Assembly (NCBI GenBank): GCA_017433405.1
Contig: JAFRHH010000039.1
Coordinates: 1-52,194 of the forward strand
Reading direction: 5' to 3'
Length of the DNA: 52,194 nt
Origin: Clostridia bacterium
Lineage (GTDB): Bacteria > Bacillota > Clostridia > Christensenellales > Aristaeellaceae
Made by a program: the position numbers and the translations under genes. Positions within the stretch are counted from its first letter, which is position 1; the number at the start of each line of letters is the position of its first letter. The notes under the pieces were generated by a model. The model ran no database searches and was not told the origin of the DNA. It was given only the letters and a program-made list of their open reading frames with translations. This document shows positions 23,831-31,556 of the stretch, piece after piece.

Positions 23831-23993
23831 CAGCCGTCCGCTCCTTTCACTAAAGCCGGAAAGGGTTCCGGTTCCGGGGAGCAGCGCCCCGAAATCCGCA
23901 GCCGTCAGCGCCTGTGCCTGCCGCTTTGGCCGGGCCCCCGGTCAGCAAAACCTCGCCGGATCCGGATCCGTGACAGGCGCTGCCCATGCGACC

Positions 23994-24051
23994 ATCTGGT
24001 TATATCAGAATTTCGCAATCTGGTTATTTACAGTGATCACATTCTGATTAT
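23994..24051. promoter_or_regulatory. Three direct repeats with exact 24-base period (MocR operator candidate)
   Basis: ATCTGGTTAT at 23994-24003 and again at 24018-24027, and TTCTGATTAT (8 of 10 identical) at 24042-24051. Starts are exactly 24 bases apart. The third overlaps the -10 region of yggS. MocR regulators are known to bind direct repeats between divergent genes. The other intergenic DNA (23831-23990) shows nothing recognisable. Confidence 0.75.
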
Positions 24052-24054
24052 ACT
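24027..24054 (+). promoter_or_regulatory. Promoter of yggS-pdxY
   Basis: TTTACA (24027-24032), 16-base spacer, TATACT (24049-24054). The -35 touches the second and the -10 overlaps the third of the 24-base-period repeats, as expected for a promoter under regulator control. Confidence 0.65.
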
Positions 24055-24106
24055 ACTGTTCCGAAGCGGTGTAAACCGCCTGGTGAAAGGATGTGAACGC
24101 TGTTTC

Positions 24107-24874
24107 ATGAGCGCAGATGAATATACTCCGGCTTCGGAGATCGCGGGGCAACTGAGCCGGGTTCGGAGCCGGATCCGGGCGGCCTGCGAAAGATCCGGCC
24201 GACGGGAGGCGGAAGTCTCCCTGATCGCGGTCAGCAAGCTGAAGCCCTTTGCGGACATAGCAGAAGCCGGAGCAGCCGGCGTGGAGGACTTCGGGGAAAA
24301 CTATGTGCAGGAGTTGACAGGAAAAATCGCCGAGAACGCCGCCCTCCCGGATCCCCTGCGGATCCGCTGGCATATGATCGGGCATCTGCAGAAGAACAAG
24401 GTCAAATACCTGATCGGCCGCACGGCACTGATTCATTCGGTGGATTCCGTTCCCCTCGCCGCGCAGATTGAAAAGGAAGCGGCAAAGCAGGATCGAACGG
24501 AGCGGATTCTGTTGGAGGTCAACGTCGCCGGGGAAGAGAGCAAATGGGGCTTCTCCCCCGCTTCCGTACGGCAGGCGGCCCGGGAGGTACTGCCCTTTCC
24601 CCACGTCCGGGTACTGGGGCTTATGACCTCCGCTCCCCTGACGGACGATCCGGAGACAAACCGGCCCTATTTCCGCGCTCTGGCCTCCCTGGCCCGGGAG
24701 TTGGCGGCGGAAGGGCTGCTTGCCCCGGAGGACTCCCTCTTCCGCGTCCCGGTGCTGTCCATGGGCATGACCGGAGACTTCGAGGTAGCCGTGGAGGAAG
24801 GCGCCACCATGGTGCGGGTCGGAACCGCCATCTTCGGAAAAAGAGAACCACAGAATGGAGGAACGAAAAAATGA
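24107..24874 (+). CDS. yggS: YggS/PLPBP-family PLP homeostasis protein
   Basis: A 255-residue cytoplasmic protein with the alanine-racemase-like barrel that carries PLP and keeps its free level low. The PLP lysine is in IAVSKLKPF (Lys44). Further signatures are FGENYVQEL, RWHMIGHLQKNKVKY, HSVDSV, EVNVAGEESKWGF and the phosphate-binding SMGMTGDFEVAVEEGATMVR. The frame is open from GTG 24083; I prefer ATG 24107, although AAGGA is a little far (about 15 bases), so the start is not certain. It overlaps the kinase gene by four bases (ATGA). Together with the divergent MocR regulator these genes form a vitamin B6 module. Confidence 0.92.
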   Translation: MSADEYTPASEIAGQLSRVRSRIRAACERSGRREAEVSLIAVSKLKPFADIAEAGAAGVEDFGENYVQELTGKIAENAALPDPLRIRWHMIGHLQKNKVKYLIGRTALIHSVDSVPLAAQIEKEAAKQDRTERILLEVNVAGEESKWGFSPASVRQAAREVLPFPHVRVLGLMTSAPLTDDPETNRPYFRALASLARELAAEGLLAPEDSLFRVPVLSMGMTGDFEVAVEEGATMVRVGTAIFGKREPQNGGTKK

Positions 24875-25707
24875 AGAGAATACTGACGATTCAGGATATC
24901 TCCTGCTTTGGAAAATGCTCCCTCACGGTCGCCCTTCCCCTGCTCTCTGCCATGGGGATCGAAACCGTCATCCTGCCGACGGCCGTGCTCAGCACCCACA
25001 CGCTGTTCAAGGGCTTCACCTGCAAGGATCTCTCGGATCAGCTGAAGCCCATCACCAACCACTGGAGTCAGGAGGGCATCACCTTCGACGCCATCTATAC
25101 CGGATATCTGGGCACGGAGGAGGAAATCGACACCGTGATCGAAATCATCCGGACCTTCCGGAACCCGAACACCCTCGTGTTTGTGGATCCGGCCATGGGG
25201 GATAACGGAAAGCTGTATCCGGCCTTCAATGAACACTACGCGAAGAAAAATGCCTCCCTCTGCGCCGTGGCGGACATCACCGACCCCAACATCACCGAGG
25301 CCGCCTATCTCACCGGCCTTCCCTACCGGGAAACCTATCAGGAGGAATATGTCCGGGAGATGCTGAAGGCCCTGGCCGCCCTCGGCACCCGCGTGCCGAT
25401 CCTGACGGGCGTTTCCCTGGGAGAGGGCAGAACCGGCGCCATGGGCTATGATGCCGCGCGGGATACCTTCTTCCATTATCAGAATGACCGGATCCCGGCG
25501 GCCTACCACGGTACCGGCGACATTTTCTCCAGCGTGCTGGCTGGCGCTTTCGTGCTGGGCGCGGAGAGGACGGCAGCTCTGAAGATCGCGGCGGACTTCA
25601 CCGCGCGCACCATCGAGGAAACGCTGAAAAACCCGGAAAATCCCTGGTACGGAGTGGACTTTGAAGCCGTCATTCCCGAGCTGACAGAAGCGCTGAAGCG
25701 GCTCTGA
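24871..25707 (+). CDS. pdxY: Pyridoxal/pyridoxamine kinase (PdxY-like)
   Basis: A 278-residue ribokinase-fold kinase that phosphorylates B6 vitamers with ATP to give PLP or its relatives. Signatures: ILTIQDISCFGKCSLTVALP at the start, TAVLSTHTLFKGF, FVDPAMGDNGKLYPAF, ITDPNITEAAYLTG and the anion-hole/catalytic AYHGTGDIFSSVLAGAF. ATG 24871 is preceded by GGAGG and overlaps the yggS stop, so the two are coupled. It is the last gene of the unit and convergent with an ABC exporter operon. The preferred vitamer is unknown. Confidence 0.92.
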   Translation: MKRILTIQDISCFGKCSLTVALPLLSAMGIETVILPTAVLSTHTLFKGFTCKDLSDQLKPITNHWSQEGITFDAIYTGYLGTEEEIDTVIEIIRTFRNPNTLVFVDPAMGDNGKLYPAFNEHYAKKNASLCAVADITDPNITEAAYLTGLPYRETYQEEYVREMLKALAALGTRVPILTGVSLGEGRTGAMGYDAARDTFFHYQNDRIPAAYHGTGDIFSSVLAGAFVLGAERTAALKIAADFTARTIEETLKNPENPWYGVDFEAVIPELTEALKRL

Positions 25708-25739
25708 AGCCGGAAACATGTGCCTCGCCGTCTTTCGGA

Positions 25740-26540
25740 TCAGCTGCCCGTGGAACGATAAAACCTCATCGCTTTTGCAAACAGAAACACCATCACTGCG
25801 AAAAGCACGAAGCCGGAAACAGGGCTGATCCAGGCAACCCAGTCCGGCCAGCCGAAGATAGGCTTCCCCAGAATCCGGGACGCAGGGACATGCATGACCA
25901 GCGCAAAAGGTGCAATTACTGTGAAGAGCGTTCTGAGGGATCGGGGAAATGCATCCACCGGATACTGACATGCGCTTCGTCCGCCATAGGTCAGGGCATT
26001 GGCAATCTCCACGGATTTGACACTGTGGATGCACAGAATCGCTTCAATCAGAAAAAGGCCAAGAATCAGCCAGAAGCCGCAGAAAATGCTTTCTGCCAGC
26101 AGAAGGATGTTAGCCGCTGTCCAATCCACCCGGGACATTCGACTGCCGAGAATCAGGCTGACGGTTCCGACCGCAATGCAGGTAATCCTCCGCGGATCCA
26201 CCGCGCTGCAAAGCACCTGCGTCAGGATCCCTCTCGGCCGGATCAGCAGCGTATCCAGCTGCCCCGTACGGACCATGGAAGGAAAATTGCCGGTAATCCC
26301 TCTTCCGAAGCATTCCGTGATATAAAAGGTCACCGACATCAGACCAAAGAAAAAATACAGATCTCCCGCTGACCATTGATTGAGGTGGTCAAACCGATCC
26401 ACCAGCAGAACCACCGCCAGCATTTCCCCGCCTTCCATAATCAGCTGAGCCAGTGTCTGCAGCAGGAAGGAAAGAGGATACTGCAGCTGGCTTTTCAGAA
26501 GGATCCCCATGGATCGGAGATACAGACGCACTGTATTCAT
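25740..26540 (-). CDS. ABC-2 type exporter permease (second permease)
   Basis: A 266-residue membrane protein with six predicted helices, of the ABC-2 permease group related to DUF990 proteins: MNTVRLYLRSMGILLKSQLQ, SFLLQTLAQLIMEG, FGLMSVTFYITECFGRGITG and PVDAFPRSLRTLFTVIAPFA. It is the last gene of a three-gene leftward operon (ATPase, permease, permease). These trios are widespread in Firmicutes and usually of unknown substrate; drug, lipid or bacteriocin export are possibilities. A short fragment similar to its codons for SFLLQTLAQLI lies at about 30565-30605. Confidence 0.85.
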   Translation of the reverse strand: MNTVRLYLRSMGILLKSQLQYPLSFLLQTLAQLIMEGGEMLAVVLLVDRFDHLNQWSAGDLYFFFGLMSVTFYITECFGRGITGNFPSMVRTGQLDTLLIRPRGILTQVLCSAVDPRRITCIAVGTVSLILGSRMSRVDWTAANILLLAESIFCGFWLILGLFLIEAILCIHSVKSVEIANALTYGGRSACQYPVDAFPRSLRTLFTVIAPFALVMHVPASRILGKPIFGWPDWVAWISPVSGFVLFAVMVFLFAKAMRFYRSTGS

Positions 26541-26544
26541 TCCT

Positions 26545-27336
26545 TCAGCCTCCCTGAATAATCAGTCTGTCCTGATTTCGTCTCCAGAGCATCATGCCGG
26601 CCAGAACCAGCAGCGTTGTCCACCCGGCCTGCAGCAGAATGACTCCGGGACCCTGCGTCAGCTCGTATTCTCCGGTATACAAACGGATCGGCGCGTCCAG
26701 CATTTGGGCATAGGGCAGCAGGGTGATCACCCGCTGCCAGCTGTCCGGAAACAGGGTCAGAGGCAGAATGTTTCCGCTCAGAATCATCATCAGCAGATTC
26801 AGCATCGCCTGGAAACCTCTCGGATCCAGCGTCCGCATGGTAAGTGCCATGGAAATGTTCTCCATGGCGCAGACGCAGCAGAGGCCAAGCAGCAGCGCCG
26901 CCAGGGACAGCATCAGCGCGGGAAGGGAAGCGGGGAGCGAAATCCCCCATCCCTCCGGAAGCAGCGCCGCAAACACCAGCATCGGGAAAGCTCTCAGGAG
27001 GCTGCCCATCAGCTTCTGTGCCATAATCCGAGCATAGTAGAATCCGTACAGATAAACAGGCCGGCAAAGATCATAGGCAATTCCGCCGGTGCGAATCTTA
27101 TCCATCAGTTCGGCGTCAGAGGAAAGCAGCATCCGGAAGAATGCCTGCTGAAGCCAGACATAGGTGGTTACGTGTGACAAAGGAAGGCTCTGCGGCTTTC
27201 CCGCATACAGGGCGCGGTATACGGCAATCAGAATCAGTCCGAAAAAAACCTGGCACACAATGCCGCCCAGCACGGCCCCGCGGTATTGGGTTTCCATTCG
27301 CAGGCGCATTCGGAAGACAGAAAAAAATGCTTTCAT
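26545..27336 (-). CDS. ABC-2 type exporter permease (first permease)
   Basis: A 263-residue membrane protein with about six helices. MKAFFSVFRMRLRMETQYRG at the cytoplasmic start, GIAYDLCRPVYLYGFYYARI, and FQAMLNLLMMILSGNILPLT (often 'sG..lPl..fP' before the last helices) match ABC-2/DUF990 permeases. It overlaps the ATPase gene by four bases and is followed after four bases by the second permease, so all three are translated from one message. It probably forms a heterodimeric channel with the second permease. Confidence 0.85.
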   Translation of the reverse strand: MKAFFSVFRMRLRMETQYRGAVLGGIVCQVFFGLILIAVYRALYAGKPQSLPLSHVTTYVWLQQAFFRMLLSSDAELMDKIRTGGIAYDLCRPVYLYGFYYARIMAQKLMGSLLRAFPMLVFAALLPEGWGISLPASLPALMLSLAALLLGLCCVCAMENISMALTMRTLDPRGFQAMLNLLMMILSGNILPLTLFPDSWQRVITLLPYAQMLDAPIRLYTGEYELTQGPGVILLQAGWTTLLVLAGMMLWRRNQDRLIIQGG

Positions 27337-28298
27337 AGGCCCATCTCCCGATACATGTCCGCAATCAGATGATCGATATTCTGTGGCTGAACCGTCATTT
27401 CCCGAATCGGGCCTGCCTGCTGCAGCAAACTGAGCAGCTCTGCCGTAGGGAGTTTTTCTGGCTCATAGACGATCCTGAACCCGTCCCCCTCTTTCTGCAC
27501 TTGCACAGATTCCGGAAGATCCGGCACGATTTTGTCCCTGTCGTAGCGGATTTCCACAGTCCGCGCTTTGTCGTAATGACGCAGCAGATCCTGCAGGGAT
27601 CCATCATACAGTTTTCGGCCATGGCCAAGAACCATCACCCGGGGACACAGGGCAGCGATATCTTCCATGTCATGCGTTGTCAGGAGAATGGTTGTCCGAT
27701 GTTCCCGGTTTTCCCATTTCAGAAAATCCCGGAGCGCCAGTTTGCTGACCGCGTCCAGACCGATGGTCGGCTCGTCAAGAAACAGCATCTCCGGCTGATG
27801 CAGCAGCGATCCGCACAGCTCCGCGCGCATACGCTGCCCCAGACTCATCTGGCGAAGCGGCGTCCGCAGCAGATCGCCCAGGTTCAGCGCCTCCGCGAGC
27901 TCTCTAAGTCTTTTCTGATAGGCTGACTCCGGAATTCGGTAGATATCCTTCAGCAGGCTATAGCTGTCCAGGATGGGCACATCCCACCAAAGCTGCATCC
28001 GCTGGCCAAAAACGACACCGATGTGTTTCACATACTCTTTTCGATTCTTCCACGGAATCCGTTCTCCGACCAGAACTTCCCCTTCATCCGGCGTCAGGAT
28101 TCCTGAAAGAATTTTGACGGTCGTGGATTTGCCCGCACCGTTCGGCCCGATGTATCCAATCAGGTCTCCCTGCTCAATGTCAAAGGATACGCCCTCCAAA
28201 GCCTGGAGCATTTGCTTCTCACGAAGAAAGGATCCGGGGCCACCCTTTTTGCGAACCTGAAAACGCTTGCTTAATTGCTGTACATGAATATAACTCAT
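27333..28298 (-). CDS. ABC transporter ATP-binding protein
   Basis: A 321-residue ATPase of the exporter class. Walker A GPNGAGKSTT (51-60), signature MSLGQRMRAEL, Walker B MLFLDEPTIGLD and the switch LLTTHDMEDI are all intact. The last 80 residues form the extra C-terminal domain typical of NatA/DrrA-like exporters. ATG 28298 follows GAGGAG. The gene is first in the operon. The gap in front of it holds a perfect 24-base palindrome (28334-28357) that may be an operator; no regulator gene lies beside it. Confidence 0.92.
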   Translation of the reverse strand: MSYIHVQQLSKRFQVRKKGGPGSFLREKQMLQALEGVSFDIEQGDLIGYIGPNGAGKSTTVKILSGILTPDEGEVLVGERIPWKNRKEYVKHIGVVFGQRMQLWWDVPILDSYSLLKDIYRIPESAYQKRLRELAEALNLGDLLRTPLRQMSLGQRMRAELCGSLLHQPEMLFLDEPTIGLDAVSKLALRDFLKWENREHRTTILLTTHDMEDIAALCPRVMVLGHGRKLYDGSLQDLLRHYDKARTVEIRYDRDKIVPDLPESVQVQKEGDGFRIVYEPEKLPTAELLSLLQQAGPIREMTVQPQNIDHLIADMYREMGL

Positions 28299-28333
28299 TT
28301 GGACTCCTCAGCAATGATTCTTTTCAGTTTCTT

Positions 28334-28357
28334 AATATGCTGATGTATCAGCATATT
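28334..28357. promoter_or_regulatory. Perfect palindrome upstream of the ABC operon
   Basis: AATATGCTGA-TGTA-TCAGCATATT, ten-base arms around a four-base centre, 36 bases before the ATPase ATG on the minus strand. It is a candidate operator for a MarR/TetR-like repressor encoded elsewhere, or an RNA hairpin in the leader. No clear -35/-10 pair was identified around it. Confidence 0.6.
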
Positions 28358-28407
28358 CGACAGGAGCAGGAGGAATTCCTACAAGCGAAAGAGCTACTTC
28401 CATCCGC

Positions 28408-29376
28408 TTACCCTTCCTTCAGGACCGACCAGGCCGCGGCCAACCGTTCGGGCGTCCATTGTGCGTTCGCGGGGCTGGTGGAGGGCAGGCACTCCGCCTT
28501 TCGGCCTGTCATCGGTTCGATCAGCCGGGTATAAATCTCGTGGGACTTTTTCCCGTTGCAATAGATCCGTTCAATAGGCGCAGCCTCCAGTATGACTTGC
28601 AGATCGTTCGGGATGACACAGCGAAGGCTTGCATCGGCGGATCCGGTCACCTCGCAGAAAGCAACCGAATCCCACAGGGCCAGGTGCTTTCCCAGAATCA
28701 GCTGCTTCTTTTCGGGAATGGTTTCGGGAACCCTTTCTCCGAATACGGAGGAGATCACTTTCCAGAAGCGATTCTGGGGATGCCCATAGAAGAACAGATT
28801 CTCCCGGGATTTCACGGAGGGGAAGGAGCCCAGAATCAGCGTGCGGCTGTACTCGTCAAAAAGCGGGGGAAAAGGATGCGCGGTCACATGACTCAGATCC
28901 TTTTCCAGGCAAAGGAAATGCTGATTGTACAGGTCGCATTCGCCCACCTGATCGAAGCGGAAAAAGCCATAGGTCCGAATTGCGGGAATGTTCTCCGAAT
29001 TGACCAGCAGGTGAATGCTGCGATATCCGCGGTCCTTCAGCACCTGCATCACCCCCGCAACGATGCGTCGGCCCCATCCCTGATGCTGCCGGAGCGGATG
29101 AACCGCCAGGCGGGCAATTTCTCCCGCGGGAGCCAGGCGCGCGCTCCAGCACGGGAGCCGGTCTACCTCTTCGTCCCGCTCAATGGAAAGCGCAGCGAGA
29201 ATACAGCCGGTCTGATCCCTGATGACAAAGAGCGCATCATGAGCCAGATCCTCATCAACGTTTTCCGGGGCCGGATAGTCCGCGGTCCAGAAGCAGTATT
29301 CCCTTCCTTTCTGAAGTGTATACAGGCGCACCAGCTCTTCCCGGTCCCGCGCTGTTGCGGATTCGAACTGAAACAT
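28408..29376 (-). CDS. GNAT acetyltransferase fused to DNA-deoxyinosine glycosylase
   Basis: A 322-residue two-domain protein. Residues 1-160 are a GNAT domain: AGEIARLAVHPLRQHQGWGR contains the acetyl-CoA loop, and NIPAIRTYGFFRF is motif B. Residues 165-322 are a uracil-DNA-glycosylase-superfamily enzyme of the hypoxanthine/G-T mismatch type (DNA-deoxyinosine glycosylase): HPFPPLFDEYSRTLILGSFP, FFYGHPQNRFW, LWDSVAFCE, and STSPANA near the end. Usually the glycosylase is a stand-alone protein of about 160-170 residues. ATG 29376 follows AGAGGAG of hairpin-RBS copy 4. Expected roles are base-excision repair of deaminated adenine plus acetylation of an unknown substrate. Confidence 0.82.
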   Translation of the reverse strand: MFQFESATARDREELVRLYTLQKGREYCFWTADYPAPENVDEDLAHDALFVIRDQTGCILAALSIERDEEVDRLPCWSARLAPAGEIARLAVHPLRQHQGWGRRIVAGVMQVLKDRGYRSIHLLVNSENIPAIRTYGFFRFDQVGECDLYNQHFLCLEKDLSHVTAHPFPPLFDEYSRTLILGSFPSVKSRENLFFYGHPQNRFWKVISSVFGERVPETIPEKKQLILGKHLALWDSVAFCEVTGSADASLRCVIPNDLQVILEAAPIERIYCNGKKSHEIYTRLIEPMTGRKAECLPSTSPANAQWTPERLAAAWSVLKEG

Positions 29377-29383
29377 CTTTTTT

Positions 29384-29406
29384 CTCCTCTGTGAACGGCA
29401 GTTCAC
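29384..29406 (-). promoter_or_regulatory. Hairpin-RBS element, copy 4 (before GNAT-glycosylase)
   Basis: Minus strand: perfect inverted repeat GTGAACTGCCGTTCAC (29391-29406), then AGAGGAG (29384-29390), then seven bases to the ATG at 29376. This is the sole ribosome binding site of the gene. Confidence 0.75.
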
Positions 29407-29429
29407 ATCTGTTATTCTGTCCGGATGAC

Positions 29430-29472
29430 GATTTTGTAACCGCTCACGCTAACGCGATTCGCGGACAAAATC
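29430..29472 (-). terminator. Inverted repeat after the DUF5131 gene
   Basis: GATTTTGT plus CCGC (29430-29443) pairs with GCGG plus ACAAAATC (29461-29472), with a two-base bulge and a loop of 17 bases. It lies between the stop of DUF5131 and the next leftward gene. There is no good T-run, so terminator function is likely but not shown. Confidence 0.45.
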
Positions 29473-29480
29473 TGTCTCCT

Positions 29481-30410
29481 TCAAGGATTATTCTTCTGAA
29501 GGTTGTTCCCGCACAGGCTGTGTCTTCTCCCGGCTTCGCTCTTGCTGCATTTTCCGCAGTCGCTGCACCCGTTGCAGAGCATTTTCATGGAACACTCCTC
29601 ACAGCGCGGCCGAAAATGCGGAACATACAGTTCCTCCTCCGGAATCGGAAGGCCCCAGCTGTCCTTCAGATGGAAGACCATTTTTTTACCCTGGTAATTC
29701 ATGCCGGATCGCAGCGCCTGCCGGGTCTGCTCCCGCTTGCCCGGAATCGTATACTTCCTTCCGTCCTTAATGAACACCGTTCCTGTTTCCAGAAAGCAGA
29801 AGGTGATATCCCGTGCGACACATTCTTCCCGCAGCGCCTGTACCCAGGAAAAATCACAGCAGCGGGTTCCGCCGTAGTTTTCCCCGCCGCACGCGACCTG
29901 CTCAATCTGCCCGCTGTCCAGATAATGCCCGATCCGGATCGGCCCCAGGAGCGGCGCGCAGTTTAACCCCCTGTGCCGGAAGGGAAGCTCCAGAAGCAGC
30001 GGGATCCGTTCATCCGCGCGTTCCTGGTTTTCACAGGTGACATTGAAAAAGATGTTGTCCCATCCATCCCCCCAGTCCTCCGGGAGGCATTGACTAACCC
30101 GCTGCGGCCGCTTTGTCAGCAGATAGAAAATTACATCGCTTCGCTGACGCATGATATCCCAGGCTTCCGGCCGCCAGGGATCCGCTTCCTCCAGAAAGAA
30201 ATCGGATGTCATGCAGACGCTGATCATCTCGCCGCTCCGGATCTTATATTGCCCGGCCCTGTCTTTCGACAGGGGATAACGTGCTGCGGATGTGCGGTAA
30301 ATGCGGGAGCCGTCCTGATCCCTCATTCTGTCAAGAAAGTACATATAACAGTTCAGACAGCCTTCGCTGCAGCGCAGGCATCCGTGCCACGGGTTCCAGA
30401 TACTGTGCAT
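29481..30410 (-). CDS. DUF5131 family protein (radical-SAM-like, phage Gp37/Gp68 type)
   Basis: A 309-residue protein. The N-terminus IWNPWHGCLRCSEGCLNCYM has the spaced cysteines of the DUF5131 family, a group related to radical SAM enzymes and found in phages and mobile DNA. LLTKRPQRV and NVTCENQERADERIPLLLEL followed by GLNCAPLLGPI are further family marks. A second cysteine cluster (CEECSMKMLCNGCSDCGKC) near the C-terminus could bind another iron-sulfur cluster or zinc. The biochemical activity of the family is not known to me. It is monocistronic, and the gene to its right is a toxin. Confidence 0.8.
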   Translation of the reverse strand: MHSIWNPWHGCLRCSEGCLNCYMYFLDRMRDQDGSRIYRTSAARYPLSKDRAGQYKIRSGEMISVCMTSDFFLEEADPWRPEAWDIMRQRSDVIFYLLTKRPQRVSQCLPEDWGDGWDNIFFNVTCENQERADERIPLLLELPFRHRGLNCAPLLGPIRIGHYLDSGQIEQVACGGENYGGTRCCDFSWVQALREECVARDITFCFLETGTVFIKDGRKYTIPGKREQTRQALRSGMNYQGKKMVFHLKDSWGLPIPEEELYVPHFRPRCEECSMKMLCNGCSDCGKCSKSEAGRRHSLCGNNLQKNNP

Positions 30411-30559
30411 TTCTTCATCCTCTCAGGCTAACATTACTATACATCTTGCTTAATTCTACAAACCTCTGATCATACTCTGTGAACTTTCCGGGAAACGAAC
30501 CCGCTGCAGCTTCAGGGCAAGACCCGCGCGCAGAGCGGAAATCCCGCCGAACAGGCGAT

Positions 30560-30606
30560 AAATGATCAGCTGCGCCAGCGTCTGCAGCAGGAAGGAAGTT
30601 ACATTT
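30560..30606 (-). pseudogene. Fragment resembling the ABC permease N-terminus
   Basis: On the minus strand the frame reads SFLLQTLAQLII, matching residues SFLLQTLAQLIM of the permease encoded at 25740-26540; about 34 of 38 bases are identical at nucleotide level. No start codon, ribosome binding site or continuing homology is seen. The rest of the gap 30411-30636 shows nothing I can identify. Confidence 0.35.
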
Positions 30607-30636
30607 TTACAGCACGTTTCATATCAGACATAGTGC

Positions 30637-31044
30637 TTAAAAAGCCTGAATGCAATCCTCACTGTAATATTCAAAGTTCCGATCATGAGAAAGCAATCTA
30701 TACCCCTCCGTTTTTGCCTGAGCAATCAGCATTCTGTCAAACGGATCGTGATTCGTCAGTACTGCTTCTGGTCTTATCCTCAGACCTCGTATTTCCATAA
30801 CATGCTTTGCTTTTATATCCATCACAAGATATCCGGCTTTCTTGCAGTAATCAAGGATTTCCTTCTCATGATATGGACACAGATGAGGAGCCATTTGGTT
30901 TTTCGCGGCAATCTCCCACAGCGAAACAGTGCTGATAACAACCGTGTTATCCGGGTCTATAATCAGTGCTTTTGCTTTATCTGTGAGTTGAGGGTCATTT
31001 GTCAATGCCCAGATAATCACATGCGTATCCAGCAAAACAATCAT
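30637..31044 (-). CDS. vapC: PIN-domain toxin (VapC-like)
   Basis: A 135-residue PIN-domain ribonuclease. MIVLLDTHVIIWAL gives the first catalytic aspartate, VSLWEIAAKNQM the glutamate, and THDPFDRMLIAQ-type sequence (NHDPFDRMLIAQAK) the later aspartates. Proteins of this group cleave tRNA or rRNA when freed from their antitoxin. The start overlaps the stop of the Phd/YefM-like antitoxin gene by four bases, the usual toxin-antitoxin coupling. The active site appears complete. Confidence 0.88.
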   Translation of the reverse strand: MIVLLDTHVIIWALTNDPQLTDKAKALIIDPDNTVVISTVSLWEIAAKNQMAPHLCPYHEKEILDYCKKAGYLVMDIKAKHVMEIRGLRIRPEAVLTNHDPFDRMLIAQAKTEGYRLLSHDRNFEYYSEDCIQAF

Positions 31045-31292
31045 AAGAGCCCTCCATTGCCGGAAAAGTCATCTTCGCTGGGAATACTATTAAACTCTTC
31101 CAAGGATGTAAGATACGGAACGGCACCTTCGGCCAAACCAATGCGTCCGGCGGTCTCACATCTGTAAGGGACAATTTTCGCCACAGGTTTCCCGCCTCTG
31201 GATATAACAACAAACGGTTCTGTTCCGTTTTCTACTGATGAAACATATCTGGATAGATTTGTTTTTGCTTCAAACATGTTGACCGTTGTCAT
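31041..31292 (-). CDS. Phd/YefM-family antitoxin
   Basis: An 83-residue antitoxin. MTTVNMFEAKTNLSRYVSSV is the N-terminal DNA-binding fold of the Phd/YefM family, and FVVISRGGKPVAKIVPY its strand region. The acidic, flexible C-terminus (EEFNSIPSEDDFSGNGG) would wrap the PIN toxin. The frame could begin at 31316 with TTG, but ATG 31292 after GGGAAGAG is preferred. A strong promoter and two eight-base repeats lie directly upstream. Pairing of a Phd-type antitoxin with a PIN toxin is common. Confidence 0.87.
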   Translation of the reverse strand: MTTVNMFEAKTNLSRYVSSVENGTEPFVVISRGGKPVAKIVPYRCETAGRIGLAEGAVPYLTSLEEFNSIPSEDDFSGNGGLL

Positions 31293-31316
31293 GAGTATCT
31301 CTTCCCTTTTGCTCAA

Positions 31317-31366
31317 TTAGCTAACTTAGCCAATTTCATTTTACTGTTCTCCTTCTCAAATGTCAA
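31317..31366 (-). promoter_or_regulatory. Promoter and operator of the Phd-PIN toxin-antitoxin pair
   Basis: Minus strand: TTGACA (31361-31366), 17-base spacer, TAAAAT (31338-31343). Just downstream, TTGGCTAA (31326-31333) and TTAGCTAA (31317-31324) form near-identical, self-complementary repeats one base apart. They are likely autoregulatory binding sites of the antitoxin. Confidence 0.75.
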
Positions 31367-31556
31367 GCATGTTACGCATCATCCGCAGCAGGAACTTATG
31401 AGGCGTTCTCTGAGATCTTTTTCTCCAGAGTCCTTTTGATATAAACCATCCAAATCACCTCTCGGCCAAAATTCGATCCCATCGCATTTCAGCCGATTTT
31501 CATATGGTTGACAAGCAATTAAAAAAATATAAAATGCATTCTTCCGTCCTCGTAGA

